Source: Mesorhizobium sp. 131-2-1
GTDB taxonomy: Bacteria > Pseudomonadota > Alphaproteobacteria > Rhizobiales > Rhizobiaceae
Assembly (NCBI RefSeq): GCF_016756535.1
Contig: NZ_AP023247.1
Coordinates: 1,538,501-1,602,500 of the forward strand
DNA length: 64,000 nucleotides
Direction of reading: 5' to 3'
The position numbers and the translations under genes were made by a program. Shown in pieces: positions 8,885-17,640 of this stretch; position 1 is the stretch's first letter, and each line of letters begins with the position of its first letter. The notes below the pieces were generated by a model, which did no database searches, was not told where the DNA came from, and worked only from the letters and a program-made list of their open reading frames with translations.

Positions 8885-9763
8885 TCAGCGCGTCGGCACC
8901 GGATGCTCGCCGCGATAGTCGTAGAAGCCACGGCCGGTCTTGCGGCCGAGCCAGCCGGCCTCGACATATTTCACCAGCAGCGGGCAGGGGCGGTATTTCG
9001 AATCCGACAGGCCCTCATGCAGCACCTGCATGATCGACAGGCACGTATCCAGACCGATGAAGTCGGCCAGCTGCAGCGGTCCCATCGGGTGGTTGGCGCC
9101 GAGCTTCATGGCGGTGTCGATCGCATCGACCGTGCCGACGCCTTCATAGAGCGTGTAGATCGCCTCGTTGATCATCGGCAGCAGGATGCGGTTGACGATG
9201 AAGGCGGGGAAATCCTCGGAGACGGTGATCGTCTTGTCGAGGTGCCTCACATAGGCCTTGGCGGCCTCGAAGGTCTGGTCCTCGGTGGCGATGCCGCGCA
9301 CCAGCTCGACCAGCTTCATGACCGGGACCGGGTTCATGAAATGTATGCCGATGAAGCGCTCGGGCCGATCGGTCTGCGCGGCAAGCCGGGTGATCGAGAT
9401 CGACGAGGTGTTCGTCGCCAGGATCGCCTCCGGGTTCAACTGCGGGCAGAGCTGGGCATAGATCTTGCGCTTGACCGTCTCGTCCTCGGTGGCGGCCTCG
9501 ATCACCAGATCGGCGCCGGCGAGATCGGCCATCGCGGAAGCGGCTGAAATGCGCGCCATCGCCTCGTTGCGGGCCTTCTCCTCCAGCTTGCCGGAGCCTA
9601 CCTGACGGGCCATGTTGCCGCTGATTGTGGCGATGCCCTTCTCGATGCGCTCGGGAGAAATGTCGTAGATCAGCACCTTGTAGCCGGAAAGCGCGGAGAC
9701 ATGGGCGATGCCGCCGCCCATCTGGCCAGCGCCGACGATGCCGATCGTCTCGATCTTGCTCAT
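8885..9763 (-). CDS. hbdA: 3-hydroxybutyryl-CoA dehydrogenase
   Basis: 292-residue NAD(P)-dependent dehydrogenase that interconverts acetoacetyl-CoA and 3-hydroxybutyryl-CoA. The Rossmann fingerprint GAGQMG is at residues 11-16. The family segments [25 protein letters not shown] and [18 protein letters not shown] are all present and include the catalytic histidine (GIHFMNP) and asparagine. Length matches the short, single-function family (about 285-295 residues). It lies downstream of etfBA on the same strand, but two hairpins in the 119-base gap suggest partial or separate transcription. The link to ETF fits fatty-acid, polyhydroxybutyrate or branched-chain acyl-CoA oxidation feeding the quinone pool. 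Confidence 0.93.
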   Translation of the reverse strand: MSKIETIGIVGAGQMGGGIAHVSALSGYKVLIYDISPERIEKGIATISGNMARQVGSGKLEEKARNEAMARISAASAMADLAGADLVIEAATEDETVKRKIYAQLCPQLNPEAILATNTSSISITRLAAQTDRPERFIGIHFMNPVPVMKLVELVRGIATEDQTFEAAKAYVRHLDKTITVSEDFPAFIVNRILLPMINEAIYTLYEGVGTVDAIDTAMKLGANHPMGPLQLADFIGLDTCLSIMQVLHEGLSDSKYRPCPLLVKYVEAGWLGRKTGRGFYDYRGEHPVPTR

Positions 9764-9783
9764 TGCAGCGATCCCGTCGAAAA

Positions 9784-9806
9784 GGGCCTTGGTGGCCCGC
9801 TTTTTG
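9784..9806 (-). other. Small hairpin in the leader of the hydroxybutyryl-CoA dehydrogenase gene
   Basis: GGGCC-ttggt-GGCCC is flanked by T/A tracts on both sides (gcTTTTT on the plus strand, cTTTTc on the minus strand). It lies just upstream of the dehydrogenase start and could be a second weak terminator or a leader hairpin. Confidence 0.4.
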
Positions 9807-9821
9807 TGCGGTGCAAACTAA

Positions 9822-9853
9822 AAGGGCGGGGCGACTTCGTCTACCCCGCCCTT
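9822..9853 (-). terminator. Terminator after etfA
   Basis: Perfect 10-bp arms AAGGGCGGGG / CCCCGCCCTT with a 12-base loop, followed on the minus strand by TTTTAGTTT. It sits 30 bases past the etfA stop, so it is a good rho-independent terminator for the etfBA transcript. Confidence 0.75.
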
Positions 9854-9882
9854 CACAATTTAATACGCTTCCGCAGAGAGCG

Positions 9883-10812
9883 TCAAAGCGCCTTTTGCAG
9901 TTCCGGCAGAATGACGAAGAGATCGCCGACGAGGCCGTAGTCGGCAACCTGGAAGATCGGCGCCTCCTCGTCCTTGTTGATGGCGACGATGACCTTGGAA
10001 TCCTTCATGCCGGCGAGGTGCTGGATGGCGCCGGAAATGCCGACCGCGATGTAGAGGTCGGGGGCGACCACCTTGCCGGTCTGGCCGACCTGCCAGTCGT
10101 TCGGGGCGTAGCCGGCGTCGACAGCGGCACGGCTTGCGCCGACGGCGGCGCCGAGCTTGTCGGCGACCGGAAGGATGACTTCCTGGAACTTCTCCGAGGA
10201 GCCGAGCGCGCGGCCGCCGGAGATGATGATCTTGGCCGAGGTCAGTTCCGGACGGTCGGTCTCGGAAAGCTTGTTCTCGACGAAGGAGGAGAGGCCTGGA
10301 TTGGCCGCCGCATTGACGGTCGTGACGGCAGCGGAGCCGCCTTCGGGTGCCGCCTGGAAGGAAGCTGTGCGCACCGTGATCACCTTCTTGGCGTCGGTGG
10401 CCTGCACGGTCTGGATGGCGTTGCCGGCATAGATCGGACGCTTGAAGGTGTCGGGCGAGACCACTTCGATGATCTCGGACACCTGCGCGACGTCGAGCAG
10501 GGCAGCCACGCGCGGCGCGACGTTCTTGCCCGTCGAGGTCGCCGGAGCGATGATGGTGTCGTAGGCGCCAGCCAGCGACACGACCAGTGCCGCCGTCGGC
10601 TCGGCAAGGCGCTCGGCAAGCTCGTCGGCCTCGGCGAGCAGCACCTTGCTCACGCCTTTCAGCTTCGAAGCGGCGTCCGCCGCGCCCTTGGCGCCCTTGC
10701 CGGCCACCAGCACATGCACGTCCGAACCGATCTGAAGCGCCGCCGACAGCGCCTTGGCGGTCTGGTCGGAAAGGGTTGCGTTGTCGTGTTCGGCGATGAG
10801 GAGAATAGCCAT
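9883..10812 (-). CDS. etfA: Electron transfer flavoprotein alpha subunit
   Basis: 309 residues, the usual EtfA length. The C-terminal FAD-binding domain carries the family signature ([20 protein letters not shown] then [11 protein letters not shown]), and [10 protein letters not shown] follows. The N-terminal domain starts [11 protein letters not shown]. With EtfB it forms the soluble FAD/AMP heterodimer that passes electrons from acyl-CoA and related dehydrogenases to ETF-quinone oxidoreductase. It lies 23 bases after etfB on the same strand and is followed by a strong terminator. The hydroxybutyryl-CoA dehydrogenase gene downstream fits the same catabolic route. Confidence 0.96.
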   Translation of the reverse strand: MAILLIAEHDNATLSDQTAKALSAALQIGSDVHVLVAGKGAKGAADAASKLKGVSKVLLAEADELAERLAEPTAALVVSLAGAYDTIIAPATSTGKNVAPRVAALLDVAQVSEIIEVVSPDTFKRPIYAGNAIQTVQATDAKKVITVRTASFQAAPEGGSAAVTTVNAAANPGLSSFVENKLSETDRPELTSAKIIISGGRALGSSEKFQEVILPVADKLGAAVGASRAAVDAGYAPNDWQVGQTGKVVAPDLYIAVGISGAIQHLAGMKDSKVIVAINKDEEAPIFQVADYGLVGDLFVILPELQKAL

Positions 10813-10835
10813 TTTCTTGTTCCTTTCCCGATCGC

Positions 10836-11585
10836 TTACAGCACGCCGGCTTCGTTCTTGAGCTTGTCGATCAGCTCGGCGACGCTCTTGACCTTGACGC
10901 CCGCCTTGCGGCCGCCCGGCTCCTCGGTCTTGATCACCTTGAGCCGCGGCTTGACGTCGGCGCCGTAGTCGGCCGGGCTCTTCTCGTCGAGTGGCTTCTT
11001 CTTTGCCTTCATGATGTTGGGCAGCGAGGCGTAGCGCGGCTGGTTGAGGCGAAGGTCGGCGGTCACGATCGCCGGCATCTTCAGCTCCACCGTCTGCAGG
11101 CCGCCATCGACCTCGCGCGTCACCTTGGCCTTGTCGCCGGCGAGCTCGACCTTGGAGGCGAAGGTGCCTTGAGCCCAGCCAAGCAGGGCAGCCAGCATCT
11201 GGCCGGTCTGGTTCGAGTCGTCGTCGATCGCCTGCTTGCCGAGGATGACGAGGCCGGGCTTTTCGGCCTCGACCACGCCCTTCAACACCTTGGCGACGCC
11301 GAGCGGCTCGGTCTGCTCGTCGGTCTTGACCAGGATGGCGCGGTCGGCGCCCATGGCGAGCGCGGTGCGCAGCGTCTCCTGCGCCTGCTGCGGGCCGATC
11401 GAGACGACGATGATCTCCTCCGCCTTGCCGGCTTCCTTCAGCCGGATCGCTTCCTCGACCGCGATCTCGTCGAACGGGTTCATAGCCATCTTGACGTTGG
11501 CGAGCTCGACCGCTGAACCGTCCGACTTGACCCGGACCTTAACATTGGCATCCACAACCCGCTTCACGGGCACAAGGATCTTCAT
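10836..11585 (-). CDS. etfB: Electron transfer flavoprotein beta subunit
   Basis: 249 residues, the standard EtfB length, starting [19 protein letters not shown]. The AMP-binding/adenine nucleotide fold region is present ([19 protein letters not shown], with the DDDSNQTG loop) and so is the partner-recognition region with leucine ([20 protein letters not shown]). It forms the ETF heterodimer with etfA, which starts 23 bases downstream. The 172-base gap upstream holds a TTGACG at 11733-11728 that could be a -35 element; no convincing -10 accompanies it. Confidence 0.96.
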   Translation of the reverse strand: MKILVPVKRVVDANVKVRVKSDGSAVELANVKMAMNPFDEIAVEEAIRLKEAGKAEEIIVVSIGPQQAQETLRTALAMGADRAILVKTDEQTEPLGVAKVLKGVVEAEKPGLVILGKQAIDDDSNQTGQMLAALLGWAQGTFASKVELAGDKAKVTREVDGGLQTVELKMPAIVTADLRLNQPRYASLPNIMKAKKKPLDEKSPADYGADVKPRLKVIKTEEPGGRKAGVKVKSVAELIDKLKNEAGVL

Positions 11586-11757
11586 TTTCCTGTCACCTCT
11601 TTCAAGATTTTGGGCGCGCTATAGCAGCGCGCGCCTGCTCAGAGTTGTCGAAAGCCGACATTCCAGACGGAATTCTGGTCTTCATCCGCCGTTGCGGTGG
11701 CGTTTCCGTAGTGGCGGGAATCGGGCGCGTCAATATCCGACACGCACTCAAATCGGT

Positions 11758-12567
11758 TCAGTCCGGGCTTGAAGCGGCGCCGCGACCCCACTGCGGCGCG
11801 GGCTGCGCCGGAGCTGGAGCGGTTGCGGTCGGCTCGGCCGGGACAGGCGCCTGTTCGACGTTCGGCGAGACGTCCGGTTCCCCGTCCGCGCCGGCGAGAA
11901 GCGGCACGCCGCGGCTGCGCAGGACAAGCACCAGCACCGCGCCGGCGATGATGCCGCCGATATGACAAGCCCAGGAAACCTGGTCCTCGCCGCCTGCCGC
12001 GAACATGACGATCTGGAAAACGATCCAAAGGATAAGCGGGATGAAGGCCGGGATACGCAAGGGAATGCGGGCGAAGGCGAGAACCCAGACCTTCACCCTT
12101 GGGTAAAGGATCAGATAGGCGGCGACGACGCCGGCAATGGCGCCAGAGGCGCCGATCAGCGGCACCTGCGAATCCCAGGCCACCAACCCCTGGAAAAAGG
12201 CCCCGGCGATGGCGCAAAGCAGGTAGAAGATCAGGTAGCGGATGTGGCCGAGCGCGTCCTCGACATTGTCGCCGAAAACCCACAGGAACAGCATGTTGCC
12301 GCCGAGGTGGAAGATGTCGGCGTGCAGGAAGGAATAGGTCAGGTAGCTCAGGCTCTCCGGAATGACGATGAATTCGGGCGACAACTCGACCTTGTCGTGG
12401 ACGACGGAGGGGATGAAGCCAAGGCCGAGCACCGCCGCGTTGGTGAAATCCTCGCCGCCAAGCGTGGTGGCGAAATAGACGAGCACGTTGATGGCGATCA
12501 GGCCGATCGTCACATATTGCAGGCGGATGTGGCGCAGCCTGTTGGTGTCGTATAGCGGGATGAACAT
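11758..12567 (-). CDS. Rhomboid-family intramembrane serine protease
   Basis: About 269 residues with six or more membrane segments. The catalytic dyad is visible: serine S141 in GASGA (139-143) and histidine H202 in CHIGG. The H87-LGGN91 motif of the oxyanion/L1 region is also present. The last 60 residues are a Pro/Ala-rich, presumably disordered cytoplasmic tail (PAEPTATAPAPAQPAPQ). It would cleave membrane-anchored substrates within the lipid bilayer; the substrate is unknown. The start was taken as MFIPLYDTNR because the frame further upstream runs into the adenosyltransferase gene, whose stop lies 31 bases before this ATG. Confidence 0.9.
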   Translation of the reverse strand: MFIPLYDTNRLRHIRLQYVTIGLIAINVLVYFATTLGGEDFTNAAVLGLGFIPSVVHDKVELSPEFIVIPESLSYLTYSFLHADIFHLGGNMLFLWVFGDNVEDALGHIRYLIFYLLCAIAGAFFQGLVAWDSQVPLIGASGAIAGVVAAYLILYPRVKVWVLAFARIPLRIPAFIPLILWIVFQIVMFAAGGEDQVSWACHIGGIIAGAVLVLVLRSRGVPLLAGADGEPDVSPNVEQAPVPAEPTATAPAPAQPAPQWGRGAASSPD

Positions 12568-12598
12568 GCGGCCCTGGACCTTCCGCTTCCACCGGGAG

Positions 12599-13180
12599 TC
12601 AGCGGTTCTTGCCGGGAACCCATAACACGTCGGCCTTTCCATTGTCATTGACCGCGCGGGCGGCGACGAACAGAAAGTCGGAGACGCGGTTGATGTATTT
12701 GATCGCCTCGCGGCTGACCTGTTCGCCGGGGTCCTGCGCCAGCTTCACCATGATCCGCTCGGCCCGCCGCGCCACGGTGCGGGCGAGGTGGAGCGCCGCC
12801 GCCGCCGGCGTGCCGCCGTTCAGAACGAAGGATTTGAGCGGCTGCAGTTCCTTGTTGAGGAGGTCGATGTCCTTTTCGACGCGATCGGTCTGCGAGGCGA
12901 CGATGCGCAGCGGCTCGTAGGGGAGCGGCTTGCCGTCATCCGGCACGGCGAGGTCGGCGCCGAGATCGAAAAGATCGTTCTGGATGCGGGACAGCATGGC
13001 ATCGATCGACGGATGGCTGGCAGCGGTGTGGGTGCGAGCCATGCCGATGCAGGCATTGGCCTCGTCGACGGTGCCGTAGGCGTCGATGCGCAGGTCGGAT
13101 TTCAACCGCCGCTCGCCGGTGCCGAGGCCGGTGGAGCCGTCGTCGCCGGTGCGGGTATAGATCTTGTTGAGCTTGACCAT
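12599..13180 (-). CDS. pduO: Corrinoid (cob(I)alamin) adenosyltransferase, PduO type
   Basis: 193-residue protein of the PduO/MMAB class. The ATP-binding N-terminus TRTGDDGSTGLG (residues 9-20) and the C-terminal signature RVSDFLFVAARAVN are intact. It transfers the 5'-deoxyadenosyl group of ATP to cob(I)alamin to make adenosylcobalamin, the coenzyme of methylmalonyl-CoA mutase and other mutases. It lies 15 bases after the HIG1-like gene and 31 bases before the rhomboid gene, all on the minus strand, so an operon is likely. The etf and acyl-CoA genes nearby hint at, but do not prove, a link to propionate or branched-chain catabolism. Confidence 0.93.
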   Translation of the reverse strand: MVKLNKIYTRTGDDGSTGLGTGERRLKSDLRIDAYGTVDEANACIGMARTHTAASHPSIDAMLSRIQNDLFDLGADLAVPDDGKPLPYEPLRIVASQTDRVEKDIDLLNKELQPLKSFVLNGGTPAAAALHLARTVARRAERIMVKLAQDPGEQVSREAIKYINRVSDFLFVAARAVNDNGKADVLWVPGKNR

Positions 13181-13195
13181 GCGCCGCCTCCCCGG

Positions 13196-13387
13196 TCATT
13201 TGCGGGTGAAATACACCGCCAGCATGATCAGCACCAAGGCGATGAACTGCAACAGCACGCGCGCCTGCATCAGCTTGTTCGAGGTCATGGGGGAACCGCC
13301 GCGCAGCATGTTGATGAGGCCGCGGATCAGGACGAACACCACGGCGATCATGACCAGGACGGCGAGGATATTGAAGACGGTTGCCAT
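13196..13387 (-). CDS. Small HIG1-like / twin-transmembrane protein
   Basis: 63 residues. Two hydrophobic helices (NILAVLVMIAVVFVLIRGLI and LQFIALVLIMLAVYF) flank a short basic loop with SNKLMQARVLLQF. This resembles the HIG1 fold, whose mitochondrial relatives associate with respiratory supercomplexes and cytochrome oxidase. The start is the ATG at 13387; a TTG four codons upstream is less likely. It lies between the SDR and adenosyltransferase genes with very short gaps. Function is not known in bacteria of this group; the family call rests on pattern similarity. Confidence 0.75.
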   Translation of the reverse strand: MATVFNILAVLVMIAVVFVLIRGLINMLRGGSPMTSNKLMQARVLLQFIALVLIMLAVYFTRK

Positions 13388-13409
13388 AGTCTGTTCCAAT
13401 CAGTTCCGT

Positions 13410-14243
13410 TCAGGCGCGTTTGGCAAGCAGGCGGTAGAGCATCGATGCCGGCAGTATGCGTTTGAGGACCACGCCGATCCTGGCCGGCATCGTTACCACA
13501 TAGTGTGGACGCGGGCGCCGCGACAGAAGCGCATGGCGCAAGGCGGTGTGGACCACCTCTGGTCCGGGCTTCAGCCGCGAGACGCTGCCGCCGGCCCTCA
13601 GCCGCGCCAGTTGAGCCTCGTAGTCGGCGCGATGGACGGAATGCTCATGGTCGATGTTCTTGAGGAACCAGAACAGCCCGTTCGAGGCGATCTTCGACGT
13701 CACCGGACCCGGCTCGATCAGCGAGACATGGATGCCGCTGCCCTGAAGCTCTTGATGCAGGCACAGCATCAGCCCCTCCAGCGCATGCTTGGAGGCCGAA
13801 TAGGCGCCGCGAAAGCGGACCGGCGTCAGCCCTAGGATGGAGGAACAGTGGACGAGCCGGCCATGGCCCTGGCGGCGCATCACCGGCACGATGCGGCGGG
13901 TGAGGTCGTGCCAGCCGAAGAGATTGGCCTCGAACTGCTCTTTAAGCGCCGAAACCGGCAGGTCCTCGACGGCGCCGGGCTGCGCATGGGCGCCGTTGTT
14001 GAACAGCGCGTCGAGCCGCCCGCCGGTGCGCTCCAGCACCGAGGCGACCAGCGCCTCGATCGAGGCGGGCTCGCGATAGTCGAGATAGAAGGTCTCGATG
14101 CCGTCGGCCTCGAGCGCCGCGATGTCGGCCGGCTTGCGCGCCGTCGCGAACACCCGCCAGCCCTCCGCCTTCAGCGCCCGGGCGCAATGGGCGCCAATCC
14201 CGGAAGAGGCGCCGGTGACGATGATGGTGCGCGGCGCGTTCAC
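13410..14243 (-). CDS. Short-chain dehydrogenase/reductase
   Basis: 277 residues. The cofactor motif TGASSGIG is at residues 10-17. NNGA, the active-site serine region HCSSILG, and the catalytic YSASK follow in the classical order. The arginine in ATARKP suggests an NADP(H) preference. The C-terminal 60 residues (RLKPGPEVVHTALRHALLSR then hydrophobic YVVTMPARIGVVLKRILP) resemble SDRs that act on lipophilic substrates. Start is GTG. It is transcribed away from the YihY gene, and 22 bases separate its stop from the HIG1-like ATG, so it may head the SDR-HIG1-pduO-rhomboid operon. Substrate unknown. Confidence 0.88.
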   Translation of the reverse strand: MNAPRTIIVTGASSGIGAHCARALKAEGWRVFATARKPADIAALEADGIETFYLDYREPASIEALVASVLERTGGRLDALFNNGAHAQPGAVEDLPVSALKEQFEANLFGWHDLTRRIVPVMRRQGHGRLVHCSSILGLTPVRFRGAYSASKHALEGLMLCLHQELQGSGIHVSLIEPGPVTSKIASNGLFWFLKNIDHEHSVHRADYEAQLARLRAGGSVSRLKPGPEVVHTALRHALLSRRPRPHYVVTMPARIGVVLKRILPASMLYRLLAKRA

Positions 14244-14326
14244 GGCGGGGTTTGACCTAGGGTTGCCATTTGCCGCATTCCCTTCCCATATTCGCGGCGT
14301 CGAGACAATCGAAGGGAACGCGGTAC

Positions 14327-15178
14327 GTGTTGCGGAAGATCGTCGCCCTGCGCCGTGTGCTCTATGACGCGATCGGTCATTTCAACACCGATGACGGCTG
14401 GGCGATGGCCAGCCATCTGGCGATCACCTCGCTGATGGCGCTGTTTCCGTTCCTGATCTTCGCCACCACGCTGGCGAGCTTCCTCGGCGCGCAGGCCTTC
14501 GCCGACACCGCCGTGCATCTGGTCTTCGACACCTGGCCGGAGCAGATCGCCAAGCCGATCGCGCGCGAGGTGCTGAACGTGCTCACGGTCAGGCGCACCG
14601 ACCTCTTGACCTATGGCGTGCTGCTCGCCGCCTATTTCGCCTCGAACGGGATCGAGGCGCTGCGCACGTCGCTCAACCGCGCCTACAGGGTCTCCGAGAC
14701 GCGCGGCATCATCTATCGCCGCGTCCAGAGCATCATTTTCGTGCTGATCGCAACGTTCTGCTTCCTGGCGATCAGCGTGCTGCTGGTGTTCGCGCCGCTG
14801 CTGGCGCGGTTGGCGGAGGCCCATCTCGAATGGATCAGGCCCTATATGGGCACGATCACCCTATGGCGTTACATCATCGCCTCGACGGTCATCGTCATCG
14901 GCCTGTTCGCGGTGCATTTCTGGCTGCCGGCGGGCAAGCGCCGCTTGCTGTCGATCGTGCCGGGCATCATCTTCACCCTGGCGGCCTGGCTGGCCGGCTC
15001 GACCATCTTTGCCACCTATCTCGACCATTTCTCGTCCTATGTGACGACCTATGCTGGCCTCGCCTCGATCATGATCGCGGTGGTCTTCCTCTATATCGTG
15101 TCGGCGATCTTCATCCTCGGCGGCGAGCTCAACGCCGCGATCAGCCGCTATCTCGAGGCGCGCGCCCGCATCGGTTGA
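14327..15178 (+). CDS. YihY/BrkB-family inner-membrane protein
   Basis: About 283 residues with six hydrophobic segments, matching the YihY/virulence factor BrkB family. Characteristic parts are the early DDGWAMASHLAITSLMALFP helix, the YGVLLAAYFASNGIEALRTS region and the C-terminal helix ending FILGGELNAAISRY. The start was set at the GTG at 14327, behind GAAGGGAA; an in-frame TTG at 14270 would add 19 residues with no ribosome site. Proposed family roles include membrane integrity and envelope lipid transport, none settled. Its last 31 bases overlap the convergent EamA permease gene. Confidence 0.88.
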   Translation: MLRKIVALRRVLYDAIGHFNTDDGWAMASHLAITSLMALFPFLIFATTLASFLGAQAFADTAVHLVFDTWPEQIAKPIAREVLNVLTVRRTDLLTYGVLLAAYFASNGIEALRTSLNRAYRVSETRGIIYRRVQSIIFVLIATFCFLAISVLLVFAPLLARLAEAHLEWIRPYMGTITLWRYIIASTVIVIGLFAVHFWLPAGKRRLLSIVPGIIFTLAAWLAGSTIFATYLDHFSSYVTTYAGLASIMIAVVFLYIVSAIFILGGELNAAISRYLEARARIG

Positions 15179-16059
15179 GACCTTCCGGGGTTAGCCGGCC
15201 GAGCGGTCGCCAGCCCGACGCCGAGCGTGGCGATCGCCATGCCGACGATCTGCAGCAGATTGAGATGCTCGCCGAACAGCGCCCAGGCGATGACCGCGGT
15301 GACCGCAGGCACCAGGTAGAACAGCGACGCGACCTTCGACATCTCGCCGTCGCGGATCATCACCATCAACAGGAAGATGGCGCCGATCGACAGCACCAGC
15401 ACCAGCCATGCCATGGCGAAGATCAGCTCGCCATTGATGGTGACGGTGCGCGTCTCGAAGGCGAGCGAGGCGAGCGCCATCAGCGCGGCGCCGCCGACAT
15501 ACTGCCACATCGTCGCCGTCACCAGGTCGCCGCCGGAGGCGAAACGCTTCTGCCAGACGGTGCCGGCGCTCATGGCCAGCACCGAGACCAGCGAAGCGGT
15601 CAGCGTCGCGGCGGTGACGCCGCCGCCAACGGCTCCGAGCTTCGGCCACAGCACGATGACGACGCCGACCAGCCCGACGGCGAGGCCCGTCCAATGGCGC
15701 GGCAGGATCGCCTCGCCGAGGAATTTGCCGGCAAGCACCGCCGTGATCAGCGGCTGAAGGCCGACGATCAGCGCCGAGAAGCCGGCGGGCATCCCGCTGT
15801 GGATCGCCCAGAACACGGCGCCGAGATAGACGCCATGCATCAGCACGCCGGCAACCGCGGCGTGGCAGGCCTCCGCGCGGGAGGCTTTCCTGGAGCCGAG
15901 CACGGTCGTCAGAACGGCGAGCAGGATGGCGGCCAGGACGAAGCGCACCGCCAAAAACGTGAAAGGCTCCGCCCAGGGCATGGCATAGCGCGCGCCGATG
16001 AAGCCGGTCGCCCACAGGACGACGAAAGAGGCGGGGATGAACCGCTTGATGCTGTGCAT
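15148..16059 (-). CDS. EamA (DMT) family permease
   Basis: 303 residues with ten predicted membrane helices arranged as two EamA repeats. The first starts SFVVLWATGFIGARYAMPWA; the second contains the tail motif VAWALFGEHLNLLQIVGMAI, recognisable as the GE-rich end of EamA units. Members export or import amino acids, nucleobases and other small metabolites; no substrate can be assigned. It is convergent with the yihY-like gene (31-base 3' overlap) and divergent from the small membrane-protein gene at 16.2 kb. Confidence 0.88.
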   Translation of the reverse strand: MHSIKRFIPASFVVLWATGFIGARYAMPWAEPFTFLAVRFVLAAILLAVLTTVLGSRKASRAEACHAAVAGVLMHGVYLGAVFWAIHSGMPAGFSALIVGLQPLITAVLAGKFLGEAILPRHWTGLAVGLVGVVIVLWPKLGAVGGGVTAATLTASLVSVLAMSAGTVWQKRFASGGDLVTATMWQYVGGAALMALASLAFETRTVTINGELIFAMAWLVLVLSIGAIFLLMVMIRDGEMSKVASLFYLVPAVTAVIAWALFGEHLNLLQIVGMAIATLGVGLATARPANPGRSQPMRARASR

Positions 16060-16100
16060 GTCCGGGGGGCCTGTCGCTTGGGTGAAGAGGTAACTAGCGT

Positions 16101-16131
16101 GATTGCTCTAATGCCGTTCAATCCGGCAATC
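16101..16131. promoter_or_regulatory. Nested inverted repeat between divergent genes
   Basis: GATTG (16101-16105) pairs with CAATC (16127-16131), and inside it TGCCG-ttcaatc-CGGCA (16112-16128) forms a second inverted repeat. It lies about 40 bases upstream of the EamA permease start, so it could be an operator for that gene. Only the symmetry is seen. Confidence 0.3.
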
Positions 16132-16214
16132 AAAACGAAACGATTGATCCATAAGCTCATTCGAATTCAACACAGGGCGCCACGACAGCCGATAGCTGCC
16201 GTTGGCTCAGGGGC

Positions 16215-16529
16215 ATGGCGTTCAGCGCGCCATGGGCAGGCATGCTTTTGCATCTCGACACAAGCTGGCTGCTGATGACGGTTGCGACCGTCGCCGTCTT
16301 CGGCTTTTTCTTCGGTACCGCGCTCGACGCCATCATGCAGGAGGACGGCTTCGGCTCGACCGGCAACACGCTGCTGTTCACGCTCGGCTTCTTCGTCGCG
16401 ATCATGGTCGCCAACGAGCACGGCATCAGCCTCAGGGACCTCAAGTTCGCGGTTGCCTGGGGCCTGGGCGGAGCCTTCACCTTCATCAGCGGCATGGCGC
16501 TGATCAAGGCAGGCCTGGCTCGCTTGTGA
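16215..16529 (+). CDS. Small membrane protein, function unknown
   Basis: 104 residues with three hydrophobic segments: WLLMTVATVAVFGFFFGTAL, TLLFTLGFFVAIMVA and WGLGGAFTFISGMALI. It has no cysteines or charged motif I recognise. The charged loop DAIMQEDGFGST and the conserved-looking ANEHGISLRDLKFAV lie between helices. Two starts are possible (16215, or an internal ATG at 16242 that would remove nine residues); neither has a strong Shine-Dalgarno. GC usage matches neighbouring genes, so it is probably real. It is followed at once by the palindromic repeat at 16531. Confidence 0.65.
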   Translation: MAFSAPWAGMLLHLDTSWLLMTVATVAVFGFFFGTALDAIMQEDGFGSTGNTLLFTLGFFVAIMVANEHGISLRDLKFAVAWGLGGAFTFISGMALIKAGLARL

Positions 16530-16530
16530 T

Positions 16531-16643
16531 ATTCAGGTGAGGCCGGCCTGCGAACGGCAGGCTCCTGCGCTTCCGGTGCTCACGTACTTTAAGTACGCTC
16601 CGGTTCTCGGAATCCGCCGTTCTCGACTCGGCCTGACCTGATC
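16531..16643. repeat. Nested palindromic intergenic element, about 113 bp
   Basis: The outer arms (ATTCAGGTGAGGCCGG at the left; CGGCCTGACCTGAT at the right) are nearly complementary. Inside lie GAACGGC (16552-16558) and GCCGTTC (16616-16622), then CCGG/CCGG. At the centre is CGTACTT-T-AAGTACG (16583-16597). The central block is shared with the element at 19.1 kb, while the outer arms are shared with the shorter palindrome at 45072. It fills the gap between the small membrane gene and the gluQ stop, where it may also end transcription. Confidence 0.8.
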
Positions 16644-16666
16644 TGAGCGTACCCAGATCGAAGAAT

Positions 16667-17542
16667 CTATAGGCCGACCAGCCGCCGGACGTCGTCCGGC
16701 GAGGCGCCGGCCTGCCTGAGCGCGGCAAGGCCGGTATCCCCAAAACTCTTCGACAGCTTGCGGCCGTCCGGGCCGAGGATCAACGGGTGGTGGAAATAGG
16801 CCGGCTGCGGCAGGCCAAGCACTTCCTGCAGCAGGCGCTGAACGCCGGTCGCCAGGAACAGGTCCTGGCCGCGCACGACATGGCTGATGCCTTGCAGCGC
16901 GTCGTCGACGACGACGGCGAGGTGATAGCTTGTCGGGATGTCGCGCCTTGCCACGATCACGTCTCCCCAGTCCTGCGGCCGCGCCTCGATGCGCCGCGTG
17001 CCGCCAAGCGTGTCGTCACTGAATTCGGTCCATGACAGGTCGGCGGAAACGCGCGCCATCGCCTCTTCGACATCCAGCCGCCAGGCGAAGGGCAGGTTCT
17101 CGGCGATCCGCCGCTTGCGCTCGCTGACCGGCAGGGCCTTGTCGGCGGCGGGATAGAGCGGCACGCCGTCGGGATCGCGCGGCCAGTCGCGGCCGCGTTT
17201 CTCGCTGCCGGCGATATGGGCCCGGATCTCGCCACGGCTCATGAAGGCGGGATAGACGAGATCTTCCCCGATCAGCCGGTCGAGCACCGCCTGGTATTCG
17301 GCGAAGTGCCCGGACTGGCGGCGCACCGGTTCTTCCCACTCCAGCCCCAGCCATTCCAGGTCGCGGTAGATGCCGGCCTCGAATTCCGGCGTGCAGCGCA
17401 TGGTGTCGATATCCTCGATGCGCAGCAGCAGGCGTCCGCCCGCCGCGCGTGCCAGCCGCTGGTTGAGCAGCGCCGAATAGGCGTGGCCGAGATGCAGGTC
17501 GCCATTCGGGCTCGGCGCGAAGCGGAATGTCAGCAGCGTCAT
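16667..17542 (-). CDS. gluQ: Glutamyl-Q tRNA(Asp) synthetase
   Basis: 291 residues, the length of truncated GluRS paralogues that lack the anticodon-binding domain. The class I signature HLGH is at residues 17-20 (FAPSPNGDLHLGHA), LRIEDIDTMR follows, and KLSKS lies near the C-terminus (DGRKLSKSFGD). GluQ attaches glutamate to queuosine in tRNA(Asp). The cysteines that hold a zinc ion in the E. coli enzyme are not present at the corresponding stretch (VYPAFMSRGEIRAHI), so this is a zinc-less form. It is divergent from the AlkA-like gene with 98 bases between. Confidence 0.92.
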   Translation of the reverse strand: MTLLTFRFAPSPNGDLHLGHAYSALLNQRLARAAGGRLLLRIEDIDTMRCTPEFEAGIYRDLEWLGLEWEEPVRRQSGHFAEYQAVLDRLIGEDLVYPAFMSRGEIRAHIAGSEKRGRDWPRDPDGVPLYPAADKALPVSERKRRIAENLPFAWRLDVEEAMARVSADLSWTEFSDDTLGGTRRIEARPQDWGDVIVARRDIPTSYHLAVVVDDALQGISHVVRGQDLFLATGVQRLLQEVLGLPQPAYFHHPLILGPDGRKLSKSFGDTGLAALRQAGASPDDVRRLVGL

Positions 17543-17640
17543 CTCTTGGGCGACAATCGGGTTGTGCGGCGCTTTCGCCGGTTGCTACTTTGCATCGGCC
17601 ATCAATTGCCACTTCGTGCGCGTCCTGGGAACAAGCAAAC

